A stretch of 64,000 nucleotides of DNA from Rufibacter glacialis (lineage in GTDB: Bacteria; Bacteroidota; Bacteroidia; Cytophagales; Hymenobacteraceae): NCBI RefSeq assembly GCF_008271745.1, contig NZ_VKKZ01000019.1, positions 496,001-560,000 of the forward strand, in the 5' to 3' direction. Shown in pieces: positions 42,550 to 51,901 of this stretch. Every line of letters starts with the position of its first letter. Position 1 is the first letter of the stretch. The notes under the pieces were generated by a model, which worked only from the letters and a program-made list of their open reading frames with translations, had not been told where the DNA came from and did not search any database. A program made the translations under genes and the position numbers.

Positions 42550-44043
42550 TCAGGCTTCAGCCAACTTAACCTTGGGCCAGGTGAAGGTGAAAGCGGAGCC
42601 TTTGCCTACCGTAGAGGTAACCTTGATGGTGCCTCCGTTGCGGGAAATGATCTTTTTCACAATGGCCAGGCCCACCCCGGTGCTTTCCACGGCATCACGC
42701 TCCTGTAAAGTCTGGAACAGCACGAAAATGCGGTCATGGTACTCTTCCTCAATACCGGGGCCGTCATCTGCCACGGAGAACTCATGCATGTCTTCGTGCT
42801 CTGCATAGGAAATCACCACGTTGCCCGTGGTGGCATGGTGGTACTTGATGGCGTTGCTGAGCAGGTTAGAAAAAACCTGTTGCAGTTCCACTTTGGCTGC
42901 CTCTACGTGGGGCAACCGCTCAGGGAGGTGGATTTCAAAGCCAGCAGGAGGGTTGATCATGTCAATGACCTCATGGAGCAGGGCCTGCACGTCTACCATT
43001 TCCTCTTTCAGGTGGGAACGCCCAATGCGGGCCAGGGCCAGAATACCGTTGATGAGGTTCTCCATGCGGTGCACCCGTACGCGCATCATCATGAGGTATT
43101 CCTGAATGTGCGAGGGCAGTTCTTTGCCCATGTCTTCCTCTACCCAGCGCGAGGCGTTCTCAATGCCGCGCAGCGGGGCCTTCAGGTCATGTGATACCAC
43201 GTAGGCGAATTGGTCCAGTTCCTTGTTCTTGCTGTCCAGCTCCGTGAAGGTCTTGTCAATGGTGGAAGACATGCGATTAAGGGATTCTGAGAGGCGGGTG
43301 AGTTCGTCGTTGGCGTCATCTTCAATCTGGATTTTATACTCCCCGTAGGAGATCTGGTCTGCGAGGCTCACCATTTTCATGATGCGGCGCGAGATGAGGC
43401 GCGTGATGTAGTAGGCCCAGCCCAAACCCAGCAGCACCGAGAAAATAGTTAAGGTGGTAGAGATACGGCGGGTGTCTGCGATACTTTTCTCCAGGCGCCC
43501 TTTCCGTTTTTCCCGAACCTCATACTCAATGCTGTTGAAGGCCTTGAAATACACCCGCATCTGGTCAGTGATGCGTTTGCCTTCCTCGTTCAAGACCAGA
43601 AAACCATGTTCCAGGGCCGTGATGCCTCTGCTTTCTATGCCGTCTGCCACCTCTTTCCGTTTTTCTGAGATGAGGAGCTCGGCGAACTCGTTGCGCCATT
43701 TGTAGTGCAACGCTTCAATCTGTTTGATGCGGCGGAACTGCTCAGGCTTTTCCCGCATGTACTCCTTGAGCAGGTTGAACTGGCTGGGTAAAAGCTCATC
43801 TGCGGAGAAATAAGGCTCCAGGAACGTTTCATTGCCGGTTAAGAGAAAGCCCCGCATCCCCGTTTCCATGTCAATGAGGCTGCGTTGCAGCGAGGCCGAG
43901 GTACGGGTGATGTTCTGCGAGTCAGTGACGAAGTTGGAGTTGGCGATCACGTCTTCAGAAAGACGGTAGTTGACAATGGCCACTGAGGTGAACAGAAAGG
44001 AAATCAGAACAAAGCCGGCAAAGAGCTTGGTAGAGAGATTCAT
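42550..44043 (-). CDS. CHASE3-HAMP sensor histidine kinase
   Basis: A 497-aa inner-membrane kinase. TM1 is at 7-24, followed by a periplasmic CHASE3 domain (LQRSLIDMETGMRGFLLTGN at about 52-71), TM2 at 197-214, HAMP, then a HisKA domain with H285 in FAYVVSHDLKAPLRG. The N box is NLLSNAIKYHH, the G1 box DDGPGIEEEY and the G2 box STGVGLAIVKKI. The SHDLKAPLRG form is that of phytochrome-like kinases partnered with single-domain regulators, matching the gene just downstream. The signal is unknown. Confidence 0.95.
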   Translation of the reverse strand: MNLSTKLFAGFVLISFLFTSVAIVNYRLSEDVIANSNFVTDSQNITRTSASLQRSLIDMETGMRGFLLTGNETFLEPYFSADELLPSQFNLLKEYMREKPEQFRRIKQIEALHYKWRNEFAELLISEKRKEVADGIESRGITALEHGFLVLNEEGKRITDQMRVYFKAFNSIEYEVREKRKGRLEKSIADTRRISTTLTIFSVLLGLGWAYYITRLISRRIMKMVSLADQISYGEYKIQIEDDANDELTRLSESLNRMSSTIDKTFTELDSKNKELDQFAYVVSHDLKAPLRGIENASRWVEEDMGKELPSHIQEYLMMMRVRVHRMENLINGILALARIGRSHLKEEMVDVQALLHEVIDMINPPAGFEIHLPERLPHVEAAKVELQQVFSNLLSNAIKYHHATTGNVVISYAEHEDMHEFSVADDGPGIEEEYHDRIFVLFQTLQERDAVESTGVGLAIVKKIISRNGGTIKVTSTVGKGSAFTFTWPKVKLAEA

Positions 44044-44154
44044 GTGGTGCGCGCTAAAGAGGGCAAAGGCTGCCGCTCTGGGTAAAGACAGAAACCGCTA
44101 ATCTGGCCAATGTCATGGCAAGGCGGCTGGGCAAAAATAAGGGTTTCTCGGTAT

Positions 44155-44769
44155 TTACCCTGATAAAGACTGGTGCGTAAATTCTTCCAGGTGCGCCTGG
44201 CCCAAAGGGGTGGCGCAGCCGCGTAAATAATAAATGACCACTATCTTGAACAATTCCTGGTACCCGTACCCCAAGGCGGGAAAGAGGTGGGGGTTCAGCA
44301 GCCCGTACAGTTGGTTGATGAAGAGGCGTACCACCATTTCCGGCGGAAGGTCTCTTTGCAGATAACCCAGTTCTATGCTTTTGGCCAGCAGCGGCTCCAG
44401 GTACTCTTGGGAGAGGGTGCGCATGAATACCTCCAGGCGGGCCCAGGACCGGGGATAGTACTGCCGCAGGTCCTGCACAAACTCAGGGCTGAACGAGTGG
44501 ACCTCTTCCACGCTCAATTGCAGCAACTGTAAAAAAGCCTGTAGCGGGTGTTCCGCCTCCTGCATGACTAAGTCCACCTCTGCCTGGCGCACCAAAAGAG
44601 AATGGTGGATGCAGAGCTGAACCAGTTCCTTTTTGGTAGCCGCCAGGCCCTGTAAGGTTCCCCGCGAGATTTCCAGGGTCTCCAGCAACTCCTCAAGAGA
44701 CACTTCCTGAATGCCGCGTCGCTCAAAGATTACCAAAGCCTCATCCAGAATGGTCTCCTTAAAATTCAT
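44155..44769 (-). CDS. TetR/AcrR-family transcriptional regulator
   Basis: A 204-aa protein. The N-terminal HTH (MNFKETILDEALVIFERRGI, then VSLEELLETLEISRGTLQGL) is a slightly unusual TetR DNA-binding domain: the common YYHF after the recognition helix is replaced by LAATKKELV. The helical C-terminal domain would bind a ligand. The ATG at 44769 is used; the longer frame to 45039 adds a segment unlike the family. It is divergent from gcvT, with 361 bp between them. Target unknown. Confidence 0.8.
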   Translation of the reverse strand: MNFKETILDEALVIFERRGIQEVSLEELLETLEISRGTLQGLAATKKELVQLCIHHSLLVRQAEVDLVMQEAEHPLQAFLQLLQLSVEEVHSFSPEFVQDLRQYYPRSWARLEVFMRTLSQEYLEPLLAKSIELGYLQRDLPPEMVVRLFINQLYGLLNPHLFPALGYGYQELFKIVVIYYLRGCATPLGQAHLEEFTHQSLSG

Positions 44770-45061
44770 ATCAGGCTGCGTAATGGTAAAATCGCCCCAG
44801 TCCTTGCCCGCCTTTTTAGCCCGGCCTGAAACTAAAAGACCAACGCCTTCATAGGAAAAGAGGCAAGGGAAGTGCAAACTGCTGAATACGGCAGAATCTT
44901 TAGCTGAGTTTTTAACCGAGCCAAGGTAAAATTGAAGTGTTAGAAGAAAGTTTCCGTATTGGCCCAAGTAGTACCGGGCAACTACAACAGGCTCGCCACT
45001 GGCAGGTACCAGGTACACCTTAAAAACAGGGCGGGGCAAAGCCAGGGCGCAGGCGAATAGG
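44770..45061. other. Intergenic region between TetR (-) and gcvT (+)
   Basis: About 290 bp without recognisable genes, repeats or an exact -7 box for the TetR gene. The gcvT promoter follows at 45062. Confidence 0.45.
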
Positions 45062-45092
45062 TTTAGAAAGCCACTTGAATTTCCTACTTTTG
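45062..45092 (+). promoter_or_regulatory. gcvT promoter (TTTA, 19 nt, TACTTTTG)
   Basis: Exact TAnnTTTG -7 box at 45085-45092, 38 nt before the ATG, with TTTA at 45062-45065 as the -33 element. No glycine riboswitch fold fits in the remaining short leader. Confidence 0.6.
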
Positions 45093-45130
45093 CCTTTCTT
45101 ACACCTGATTTCCAAAATAACTGTTTTTAT

Positions 45131-46225
45131 ATGGAATTAAAGAAAATAGCCCTGAATGACGTGCATGAGGCCTTAGGCGCGAAGATGGTGCCTTTTGCCG
45201 GCTATAACATGCCCGTGCGCTACAGTTCAGATTTGGAGGAGCACCACACCGTTAGAAAAGCCGTGGGCATATTTGACGTGTCGCATATGGGCGAGTTTCT
45301 GGTTTCCGGCCCCAAAGCCCTGGACCTGATCCAGCGCGTGACCACCAATGACGCTTCTAAGTTAACTCCCGGTAAGATCCAGTATTCGTGCCTGCCCAAT
45401 AACGAGGGCGGTATTGTAGATGACCTGTTGGTGTATTGCCTGGCCCCTGAGGAGTACATGCTGGTGGTGAATGCCTCTAACATTGAAAAAGACTGGAACT
45501 GGATCAGCCAGTTCAACACCGAAGGCGCGGAGCTCAAGAACATCTCTGATGACCTGTCTCTGTTTGCCGTGCAAGGCCCTAAAGCCGCTGATGCCCTGCA
45601 AAGCCTGACACCGGTTGACTTGAAAGACATGGTGTACTACACCTTTGACAAAGGCACCTTCGCGGGCCAGCCAGACGTGATCATCTCGGCCACCGGCTAC
45701 ACCGGCGCAGGCGGATTTGAAATCTACGTGCCCAATGAAAGCGCCAAAGAAGTGTTCCAGAAGATCATGGAAGGCGGCGCCGAATTCGGCATCAAACCTA
45801 TTGGACTGGGTGCCCGCGATACGCTTCGTCTGGAGATGGGCTACTGCCTCTACGGCAATGACATCACGGATACCACCTCTCCGTTTGAGGCGGGTCTGGG
45901 CTGGATCACCAAGTTCAACAAAGACTTCACCAATGCCCAGAACCTGAAAGCCCAGAAAGAGCAAGGCGTGAGCCGCAAGCTGATTGGGTTTGAGATGATG
46001 GAGCAAGGCATTCCGCGCAGCCACTATGAGATTGTGAACGCAGAGGGCGCCACCATTGGCGAGGTCACCTCCGGCACCATGTCTCCTTCATTGGGCAAAG
46101 GCGTTGGCTTGGGCTATCTGCAGAACGAGTACACAGCCCCCGGCACTGATATCTTCATCAAAGTACGGAACAAGCAACTCAAAGCCCAGGTGGTGAAACC
46201 GCCGTTTTACAAACCAACCGTTTAA
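45131..46225 (+). CDS. gcvT: Aminomethyltransferase (glycine cleavage T protein)
   Basis: A 364-aa cytoplasmic enzyme that releases ammonia from the aminomethyl-lipoyl H protein and passes the methylene group to tetrahydrofolate. Conserved segments: [68 protein letters not shown] and [19 protein letters not shown]. Normal length. The other gcv genes are not in the window. It is followed by heptanucleotide arrays and a hairpin. Confidence 0.97.
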   Translation: MELKKIALNDVHEALGAKMVPFAGYNMPVRYSSDLEEHHTVRKAVGIFDVSHMGEFLVSGPKALDLIQRVTTNDASKLTPGKIQYSCLPNNEGGIVDDLLVYCLAPEEYMLVVNASNIEKDWNWISQFNTEGAELKNISDDLSLFAVQGPKAADALQSLTPVDLKDMVYYTFDKGTFAGQPDVIISATGYTGAGGFEIYVPNESAKEVFQKIMEGGAEFGIKPIGLGARDTLRLEMGYCLYGNDITDTTSPFEAGLGWITKFNKDFTNAQNLKAQKEQGVSRKLIGFEMMEQGIPRSHYEIVNAEGATIGEVTSGTMSPSLGKGVGLGYLQNEYTAPGTDIFIKVRNKQLKAQVVKPPFYKPTV

Positions 46226-46246
46226 AAAGTTCTGAGTCAATGCAAA

Positions 46247-46281
46247 GAGTCCTGAGTCTTGAGTTCTGAGTCTTGAGTTAG
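46247..46281 (+). repeat. Heptanucleotide array H3 (GAGTNNT)
   Basis: Units GAGTCCT, GAGTCTT, GAGTTCT, GAGTCTT and GAGTTAG in perfect period, ~20 nt after the gcvT stop. Confidence 0.88.
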
Positions 46282-46317
46282 AATACGCAAGGCCAACAGA
46301 TTTCAGAACCTAGTCTG

Positions 46318-46356
46318 GCGTTTGCCGGCTGTTTTCCAAAAACAGCCGGCAAACGC
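46318..46356 (+). terminator. gcvT terminator hairpin
   Basis: A perfect 18-bp stem GCGTTTGCCGGCTGTTTT with a 3-nt loop. Hairpin-family member lying between arrays H3 and H4. Confidence 0.75.
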
Positions 46357-46447
46357 TTACTTTTTAGACCAACTCATAAGACTAACTCCCTGTTTTTTTC
46401 ATACCTCCAAGACATTCACCTACCCCAAGACTCTTGACTCCTACCTT

Positions 46448-46480
46448 AACTCAGGACTCAGAACTCAAGACTCAGAACTC
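46448..46480 (-). repeat. Heptanucleotide array H4 (inverted relative of H3)
   Basis: Units AACTCAG, GACTCAG, AACTCAA, GACTCAG and AACTC: complementary in type to H3. Ends 5 nt before the comB start codon. Confidence 0.88.
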
Positions 46481-46485
46481 TTTTT

Positions 46486-47193
46486 ATGCCTTCAATAGAC
46501 GTTTGCTTCAGCCCGGCGCTGTTGCCTTTGTATGATTTAACCGGAAAGATTGCCGTGGCGGTAGATGTGCTGCGCGCTACTTCCAGCATGGTGACCGCTT
46601 TGTCCCATGGCATTACCCATATTGCGCCCGTCAGTGAACTGGAAGCCTGCCGCGCGTACCGTGACCAAGGCTATCTGGTGGCCGCCGAGCGCGACGGAGT
46701 CAAAGCCGAGGGATTTGACCTGGGCAACTCGCCGTTTCATTACCTGGAAGAAGACCGCACCGGCCGCCTGCTGGCCATCACCACCACCAATGGCACCCAG
46801 GCTATCCGCTTGTCAAGCGGGGCAGATGAGGTGCTGGTGGGCGCGTTCCTGAACGTGGGCGCCGTAGCAGATTATGTGCGCCGGGCCGGAAAAGACGTGG
46901 TGGTGGTCTGCGCGGGTTGGAAAGGAGTATTTAACCTGGAAGATACCCTGTTTGCCGGGTGCCTGGCTGAACGGCTGGCAGGGGATTTCACCCTGAACCA
47001 TGACGCCACGCTGGCGGCCTACCATTTGTACCAAACCGCCAAAGCCGATATGCTGGGTTTCCTGTCCCAGTCTTCGCACGTGCAGCGCCTGGAACGGTTG
47101 CACATCCAGAAAGACATTGAATTCTGCCTGCAGGAAGACACCTACACCGTGGTGCCCGTGCTCAAAGGCGATTTCCTGGTACCGGCAGAGTAG
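46486..47193 (+). CDS. comB: 2-phosphosulfolactate phosphatase family protein (ComB)
   Basis: A 235-aa cytoplasmic Mg-dependent phosphatase. Family motifs: AVDVLRATSSM, AERDGVKAEGFDLGNSPF, TTTNGTQAIR and VCAGWKGVFNLEDTLFAGCL. ComB removes phosphate from 2-phosphosulfolactate on the route to coenzyme M or sulfolactate. In Bacteroidota it may instead serve sulfonate (for example sulfonolipid-related) metabolism, which is inference. The 5' region is a heptanucleotide array reaching to within 5 nt of the ATG. Confidence 0.9.
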   Translation: MPSIDVCFSPALLPLYDLTGKIAVAVDVLRATSSMVTALSHGITHIAPVSELEACRAYRDQGYLVAAERDGVKAEGFDLGNSPFHYLEEDRTGRLLAITTTNGTQAIRLSSGADEVLVGAFLNVGAVADYVRRAGKDVVVVCAGWKGVFNLEDTLFAGCLAERLAGDFTLNHDATLAAYHLYQTAKADMLGFLSQSSHVQRLERLHIQKDIEFCLQEDTYTVVPVLKGDFLVPAE

Positions 47194-47215
47194 TCAAGCC
47201 CTGGTAGCAAAAGGC

Positions 47216-47263
47216 AATCCCGTTTGGGAGGTGTTTTCACAGAAACGCCTCCCAAACGGGATT
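47216..47263. terminator. Terminator between comB and the MazG-like gene
   Basis: Stem AATCCCGTTTGGGAGGTGTTT and near-complement with a 3-4 nt loop. Hairpin-family member between convergent genes. Confidence 0.78.
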
Positions 47264-47327
47264 GTTATTTTTAGGTGGCTTACTCATTAGGTCAGAAGAA
47301 GCAGGCCATTTCTCTTGGTTTTCGGGC

Positions 47328-47654
47328 TTACCTCAGTTTGGGGTTGTTCTGGTGGCGGTCTTTGTCGCGGGAGGTGCGTTTCTCCATCCCTTTGGCAAAG
47401 GCCTCGGTGAGGTTGACGCCCGTCTGGTTCGCCAGCGCGATGAGCACAAACAACACATCGGCCATCTCAGCCCCCAGGTCCACGTCCTCGTCGCTTTTCT
47501 TGAACGACTGGTCGCCGTACCGGCGGGCAATGATGCGGGCTACTTCGCCCACTTCCTCGGTGAGAATGGCCAGGTTGGTCAGCTCAGAGAAATACCGCAC
47601 GCCCACGTCTTTGATCCAGGTGTCTACGGTCTGTTGGGCTTCTTCTAGGGTCAT
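47328..47654 (-). CDS. MazG-like nucleotide pyrophosphohydrolase
   Basis: A 108-aa all-alpha NTP pyrophosphatase. The metal-binding EExxE is in ILTEEVGEVARIIARRYG and the second acidic pair in LGAEMADVLFVLIALAN, matching the short MazG/RS21-C6-like class that hydrolyses non-canonical dNTPs to monophosphates. It lies next to dtd and the toxin-antitoxin genes but is a separate unit. Confidence 0.9.
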   Translation of the reverse strand: MTLEEAQQTVDTWIKDVGVRYFSELTNLAILTEEVGEVARIIARRYGDQSFKKSDEDVDLGAEMADVLFVLIALANQTGVNLTEAFAKGMEKRTSRDKDRHQNNPKLR

Positions 47655-47739
47655 GTTTTAATGGGCTAATTTGGAAATGTGCTAATGGGGTAATGAAAAA
47701 TATTTAAGTGATTTAAATCTGGTTAGATGTAGACGTGAC

Positions 47740-48195
47740 TTACTCACCTACCATGGACAGGATTTTCCTGATTATATTTTCTGATATTCTAAAGTTGGTC
47801 TGCTGCACTTGATTTAGAACTGGTGAAAGCTTTCCTATGTGTCCCTGCTGCTTGGCCTTAACTAAAATTCCCAAGCTGCCAGTTATTTTCAGGTCAAGCG
47901 ATTTGGCGACTTTCCTTGCTTTCAAGTCATCAAGTGCTAGCAATGGGTGGGGCAAATCGAAAGCCAGAGCGATGGCGCTTGATTCCCCTTTTCCTAACAC
48001 CTGCGCTAGCGTTTGTTGAAGTGCCTTGTTATCTGGTTCTTTTATTTGTGTCCAATCAGGTAAGGCTTCCCCAAATTCTTCTGCAATCTCAGGGGTAACA
48101 TAGATGCTGGAGTAGCAATCCCTAAGTAACGCCAGTCTCTTTATCTTTGAGAAAAGGATTAAGCAACTTGTATCACAAATGACCAGATCAGGCAT
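47740..48195 (-). CDS. DUF3368 PIN-like toxin
   Basis: A 151-aa PIN-fold RNase-like protein. Acidic residues expected for metal binding are seen in VICDTSCLILFSK, LGKGESSAIALA and LALDDLKARKVA. DUF3368 proteins are paired with UPF0175 antitoxins. Its ATG lies within the antitoxin gene (8-nt overlap), so translation is coupled and antitoxin is made first. All active-site residues look intact. Confidence 0.9.
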   Translation of the reverse strand: MPDLVICDTSCLILFSKIKRLALLRDCYSSIYVTPEIAEEFGEALPDWTQIKEPDNKALQQTLAQVLGKGESSAIALAFDLPHPLLALDDLKARKVAKSLDLKITGSLGILVKAKQQGHIGKLSPVLNQVQQTNFRISENIIRKILSMVGE

Positions 48196-48415
48196 TGGCT
48201 ATGTCTGATAAAAGGTCTTCGTCTGATTTACTGAATAGAGAAAACCCATACCTACCCATTACCTCTATGAAAGCTCTTTTGGAAAGTCCGGTTAATTCAG
48301 CGGCTTGCCCCAGGGAGAGTTTTTCTCTTTCATACAATTCCCCGGCTAAAAGGATTTTCAGTTCGAGTTCGTTTATATCCAAACTCTCTGGCAATGTTAA
48401 GCTTACTGTCCGCAT
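48188..48415 (-). CDS. UPF0175 antitoxin
   Basis: A 75-aa protein with an N-terminal strand (VSLTLPESLDI) and a helix-turn-helix-like part (KLSLGQAAELTGLSKRAFIE, then VMGRYGFSLFSKSDEDLL), as in UPF0175 DNA-binding antitoxins that neutralise DUF3368/PIN toxins and repress their own operon. First gene of the pair. The upstream 90 nt is A/T rich with no exact -7 box. Confidence 0.9.
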   Translation of the reverse strand: MRTVSLTLPESLDINELELKILLAGELYEREKLSLGQAAELTGLSKRAFIEVMGRYGFSLFSKSDEDLLSDIANA

Positions 48416-48509
48416 AGTTGATTATTGTTATAAACTCACCTTTAAGCATAACCGGTTGTTAGCGTCTTTTGTTGCTTTGGCGTAGGCCCAACAACTACTA
48501 ATCACCACG

Positions 48510-48962
48510 CTACTCACGGTTTTGCGAGTCAATGGTGATGGTGACCGGGCCATCGTTCACCAAGGCCATCTTCATGTCGGCGCCGAAGGTACCGGTGGGC
48601 ACGGGTTTCCCCAGTTCTTTTTCCAAAACCTGGTGAAACTGCTCGTACAGCGGAATGGCCACGGCGGGCGGGGCGGCGTTGATGTAGGAGGGGCGGTTGC
48701 CTTTCTTGGTGAGGGCGTAGAGCGTGAACTGACTGATGAGCAGAATGCCGCCGGCCACGTCCTGCACACTCAGGTTCATCTTGTCCTCGGCATCAGAGAA
48801 AATCCGGAGCTGCACCAGCTTTTTGGCGGTCCAGGAAAGGTCTTCGGGGGTATCAGTGGCGGTGAAACCGGCCAGCACCAGCAGGCCTTGCTCTATTTGT
48901 CCGGTAACGGTTCCTTCAATGGTCACAGATGCCTGAGACACCCGCTGGATCACTACGCGCAT
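48510..48962 (-). CDS. dtd: D-aminoacyl-tRNA deacylase
   Basis: A 150-aa cytoplasmic proofreading enzyme that hydrolyses D-amino acids (and Gly mischarged on tRNA-Ala). MRVVIQRVSQASVTIEG, the active-site LLISQFTLYA and the cross-subunit NDGPVTITID motifs are all present. Full length, ATG start. Single gene. Confidence 0.96.
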   Translation of the reverse strand: MRVVIQRVSQASVTIEGTVTGQIEQGLLVLAGFTATDTPEDLSWTAKKLVQLRIFSDAEDKMNLSVQDVAGGILLISQFTLYALTKKGNRPSYINAAPPAVAIPLYEQFHQVLEKELGKPVPTGTFGADMKMALVNDGPVTITIDSQNRE

Positions 48963-49167
48963 ACATCAAAAATTAGGAAGAAAGAGCTATCGCTGATGGA
49001 GGAGGGTTTTCAGGAAAAGAGGTTCAAAACCCATTCCCTCCTTCCTTCAATCACTCCTCCACTCACTCAGAAAGAGGGCAAGATAAAAAGAAAAGCGGCA
49101 CCCGGAGCCGTTTATGGCACATTCTTCAAATTCTAGACCCAGAACGCTGAAGCGGTGGTTTTTCCGT

Positions 49168-49175
49168 TATTTTTG
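49168..49175 (+). promoter_or_regulatory. -7 promoter box (TATTTTTG) of the 901-aa protein gene
   Basis: Exact TAnnTTTG overlapping an upstream GTG, 20 nt before the ATG. It rules out the GTG as the start. Confidence 0.6.
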
Positions 49176-49195
49176 TGCTTCCTAACCCTTCAAGG

Positions 49196-51901
49196 ATGCC
49201 GAAAAAGACGATTTACTGGCTGTGCGGTGTTTTAGTGCTCATGGCGCTGGGCTTCTATGGGTTTTCTAAATGGACGGAGGCCCGCGAGAAGGTGAGCCTC
49301 TGGACGTTGGTTCCAGACGATGCCGTTTTTGTAGTGGAAACGAACAACGCCCCCCGGTTCCTGGATCACCTGCGGCAAACGGATCTTTGGTCTACGGTGT
49401 CACAGATACCTTATGTGCTGCGGTTAGATGACCAGATAGCGCTGCTGGATAGCCTTTCCACCGGCCGTTCCCCTTTGCGCAGCTTCCTGGCCAAGAAAAA
49501 CGTGCTTCTCTCGCTGCACGTGCTGGGCCGCTCAGAATATGATTTGATTTATTACGTGCCCGTGAACACCGTGGCCCAACACCGCTACATCCGTACGCTG
49601 GTGGAGAACCTGGGCAAGACCGGCGAGTACCGCCAGGAAATCCGCGACTACCAGGGCTTCCAGGTCACGGACATCACCCACCAGACCTCCAACGACAACC
49701 TTTCCTATTTCAGTTACCACAACAACCTGGTGATAAGCCAAAGCCCGGTGCTGGTGGAAGAGGTGATCAGGAAGATCAACCGCGGGCAGCTGGAGTCGCC
49801 GGCCAAGGAGTACAAGAACACGAACTACCTGAGCCAGCCTGATGTGTACGCCAACGTATTCATCAACTACCAGCAACTCCCCGATTTACTGGGTGTTTTC
49901 CTGAAAAAGGACCTGCAAGACGATGTCAACCTGCTCAGCAGCCTTTGCCGCAGCAGCCTGCTGGAACTCAAGCTGGACAACAACCGGCTTTTCCTGAATG
50001 GCTTCTCTTACCCAGAAACGATGGAGGGGTCTTTGTACAGCCGCCTCAAGGGGCAACCCGCCCGGCCGTTCCACCTGCGGGAGGTGATTCCGTTGCGGGC
50101 GGCGGTGGTGCTGCACATGGGCTTGGACAAGATGAACACCCTGCGCAAAGAGCCCGGCACCACCCAGAACTCCTACCTTGATTCGCTCTCCGGTTCCTTT
50201 GCCGGTGAGCTGGGTTTGTGCTACCTGGAGGCCTATGACACCAAGACCAGCCCTGAGAAAATCCTGTTCGCGCAGACGGCTAATCCTAAATTGACCCAGC
50301 AGATGCTGAACCGCCTGCAACCCGGCCAGACCGCAGGCACCCAGGAAAAGCACGGCCAGAACATCATCCGGTTGCTGACCGCCCGTGAACTGCCGCAACA
50401 ACTGTTTGGGGAGCTCTTCAAAGGCTTTGAGCAAACCTACTACACCACCTTGGGCAATTATGTCCTGTTCACCGATGACGTGGCCACCATGCGCGCCTTG
50501 CTCACTGAAGTAGAGGAAGGCAAGGTCTGGGGCAAGTCGGCGGCACTGGAACCGCTGCTCCATGAGTCGCAGCAGGAAGACAACGTGGGCCTGTTCATCA
50601 ATACCAGCCACGCCTGGAACCTGCTGTTGCGGTCCATGAGCCCCCAGAAGCAGGGTAGCCTGGTCAGGAACAGCAGCATTGTGAAGAAATTCAACTTTTT
50701 GAGTGTGCAGTTCAGCGCGGCCAAGGACCAGTATTACACCAGCATCGTGCTGCGGCACCAGGAGGAATCGTCGGTGAAGACGGTGATTGCGCGGCAAGGC
50801 ATCCGGCGCGAGGAACGGTTTGACTTCAAGAGCCGGCTTATTTCGCCCCCGTTCCTGACCCGCTTCCCCGTGGACAACAGTGATGAGGTGGTGGTACAGG
50901 ACTCCGCGCTGGTGCTCTACGGCATTGGGGCAGAGCAGGGGCGCCGCAACTGGACCGATACCCTTGCTGCCCGCGTGGTGGGACCGGTGCAACAGCTTCG
51001 CCATGGCGCAGACAAGCGCCTCAAATATTTCTTTGCCACGTCCAACAAGATCCACTGCCTGGATAAAAACGGGAACGAGGAAGAGAACTTCCCCTTCACG
51101 CTGGGTGATTCGCTGCGGCTGCAACGCCTGACCGTGTTTGACTATGACAAAACCGGCGACTACCGCCTGGTAGCGGATGATAACCTAGGCAACGTCTTTA
51201 TCCTGGACACGCAGGGGAACATGCAGTCCGGTTGGTCGCCCATGCGCTTGGATGGCCGTCTGGCCGCCCCGCCCCAGCACGTGAAGGTGAACGGCCGCAA
51301 TGTGTTGCTCATGGTGCTGGAGAACGGGTTCATCCACGCCTTCGGGACCCAGGGCGAGCCCTATCCCGGTTTCCCCATCAACCTGAATGCCAACCTCCGG
51401 TCGGGGCTTTTCCCTAAGTTGGGCATCTCGTTCCGGCGCTCCGTTTTTACCACCGTTACCCAAAACGGGGAGGTAATCACCTTTGACCTGACCGGCGAGA
51501 TCACCAAGCGGGAGCAACTGCTGCGCCCAGATCGGCGCAGTACTTTTCAGCTGGTGCCAGAGGCGGGCGGCAAATCTTATATCATTGCCCGCACAGACCC
51601 AGGCCGGGTAGCCTTGTTTGGGCAAGACGGGAAGCTTCTGCTAGACCGAAGGTTTGTCACTTCCTCGGCTAAGGAAGTGCAGTATTTCCATTTCGGGGGA
51701 GACCGCAAGCTGTACGTGATCTGGGAGGCTGGGCCCCGCAAGGCCTACCTGTTTGATGTGCATGCCAAGCCGCTGGGGGAGGACCCCATCCAAACCAGTT
51801 TCCCGGTGGAGGTGCGCTATAATGAGGTGCAGAACCAGTTCTCTATTTTCTCCACCCATCACCAAACCCTGAAGAAGACCCTGGTGCAGGGGCGCGATTG
51901 A
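49196..51901 (+). CDS. Membrane-anchored 901-aa protein of unknown function
   Basis: An N-terminal anchor (TIYWLCGVLVLMALGFYGFS at about 4-23) is followed by a large exported region. Residues ~35-560 (LVPDDAVFVVETNNAPRFLD onward) resemble DUF3352-like proteins of Bacteroidota, seen as repeated alpha/beta modules. Residues ~600-880 show beta-propeller-like strands with KIHCLDKNGNEEENFPFTL, GNVFILDTQGNMQSG and FIHAFGTQGEPYPGFPINL, that is, PQQ/WD-like blades. No enzyme motif. Monocistronic. Its role could be structural or in envelope assembly; this is not supported further. Confidence 0.75.
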   Translation: MPKKTIYWLCGVLVLMALGFYGFSKWTEAREKVSLWTLVPDDAVFVVETNNAPRFLDHLRQTDLWSTVSQIPYVLRLDDQIALLDSLSTGRSPLRSFLAKKNVLLSLHVLGRSEYDLIYYVPVNTVAQHRYIRTLVENLGKTGEYRQEIRDYQGFQVTDITHQTSNDNLSYFSYHNNLVISQSPVLVEEVIRKINRGQLESPAKEYKNTNYLSQPDVYANVFINYQQLPDLLGVFLKKDLQDDVNLLSSLCRSSLLELKLDNNRLFLNGFSYPETMEGSLYSRLKGQPARPFHLREVIPLRAAVVLHMGLDKMNTLRKEPGTTQNSYLDSLSGSFAGELGLCYLEAYDTKTSPEKILFAQTANPKLTQQMLNRLQPGQTAGTQEKHGQNIIRLLTARELPQQLFGELFKGFEQTYYTTLGNYVLFTDDVATMRALLTEVEEGKVWGKSAALEPLLHESQQEDNVGLFINTSHAWNLLLRSMSPQKQGSLVRNSSIVKKFNFLSVQFSAAKDQYYTSIVLRHQEESSVKTVIARQGIRREERFDFKSRLISPPFLTRFPVDNSDEVVVQDSALVLYGIGAEQGRRNWTDTLAARVVGPVQQLRHGADKRLKYFFATSNKIHCLDKNGNEEENFPFTLGDSLRLQRLTVFDYDKTGDYRLVADDNLGNVFILDTQGNMQSGWSPMRLDGRLAAPPQHVKVNGRNVLLMVLENGFIHAFGTQGEPYPGFPINLNANLRSGLFPKLGISFRRSVFTTVTQNGEVITFDLTGEITKREQLLRPDRRSTFQLVPEAGGKSYIIARTDPGRVALFGQDGKLLLDRRFVTSSAKEVQYFHFGGDRKLYVIWEAGPRKAYLFDVHAKPLGEDPIQTSFPVEVRYNEVQNQFSIFSTHHQTLKKTLVQGRD

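Noticed and set aside
44770-45039. 90-residue N-terminal extension of the TetR gene
   Set aside because: The added residues do not resemble a domain, and the TetR helix-turn-helix begins directly at the ATG at 44769.
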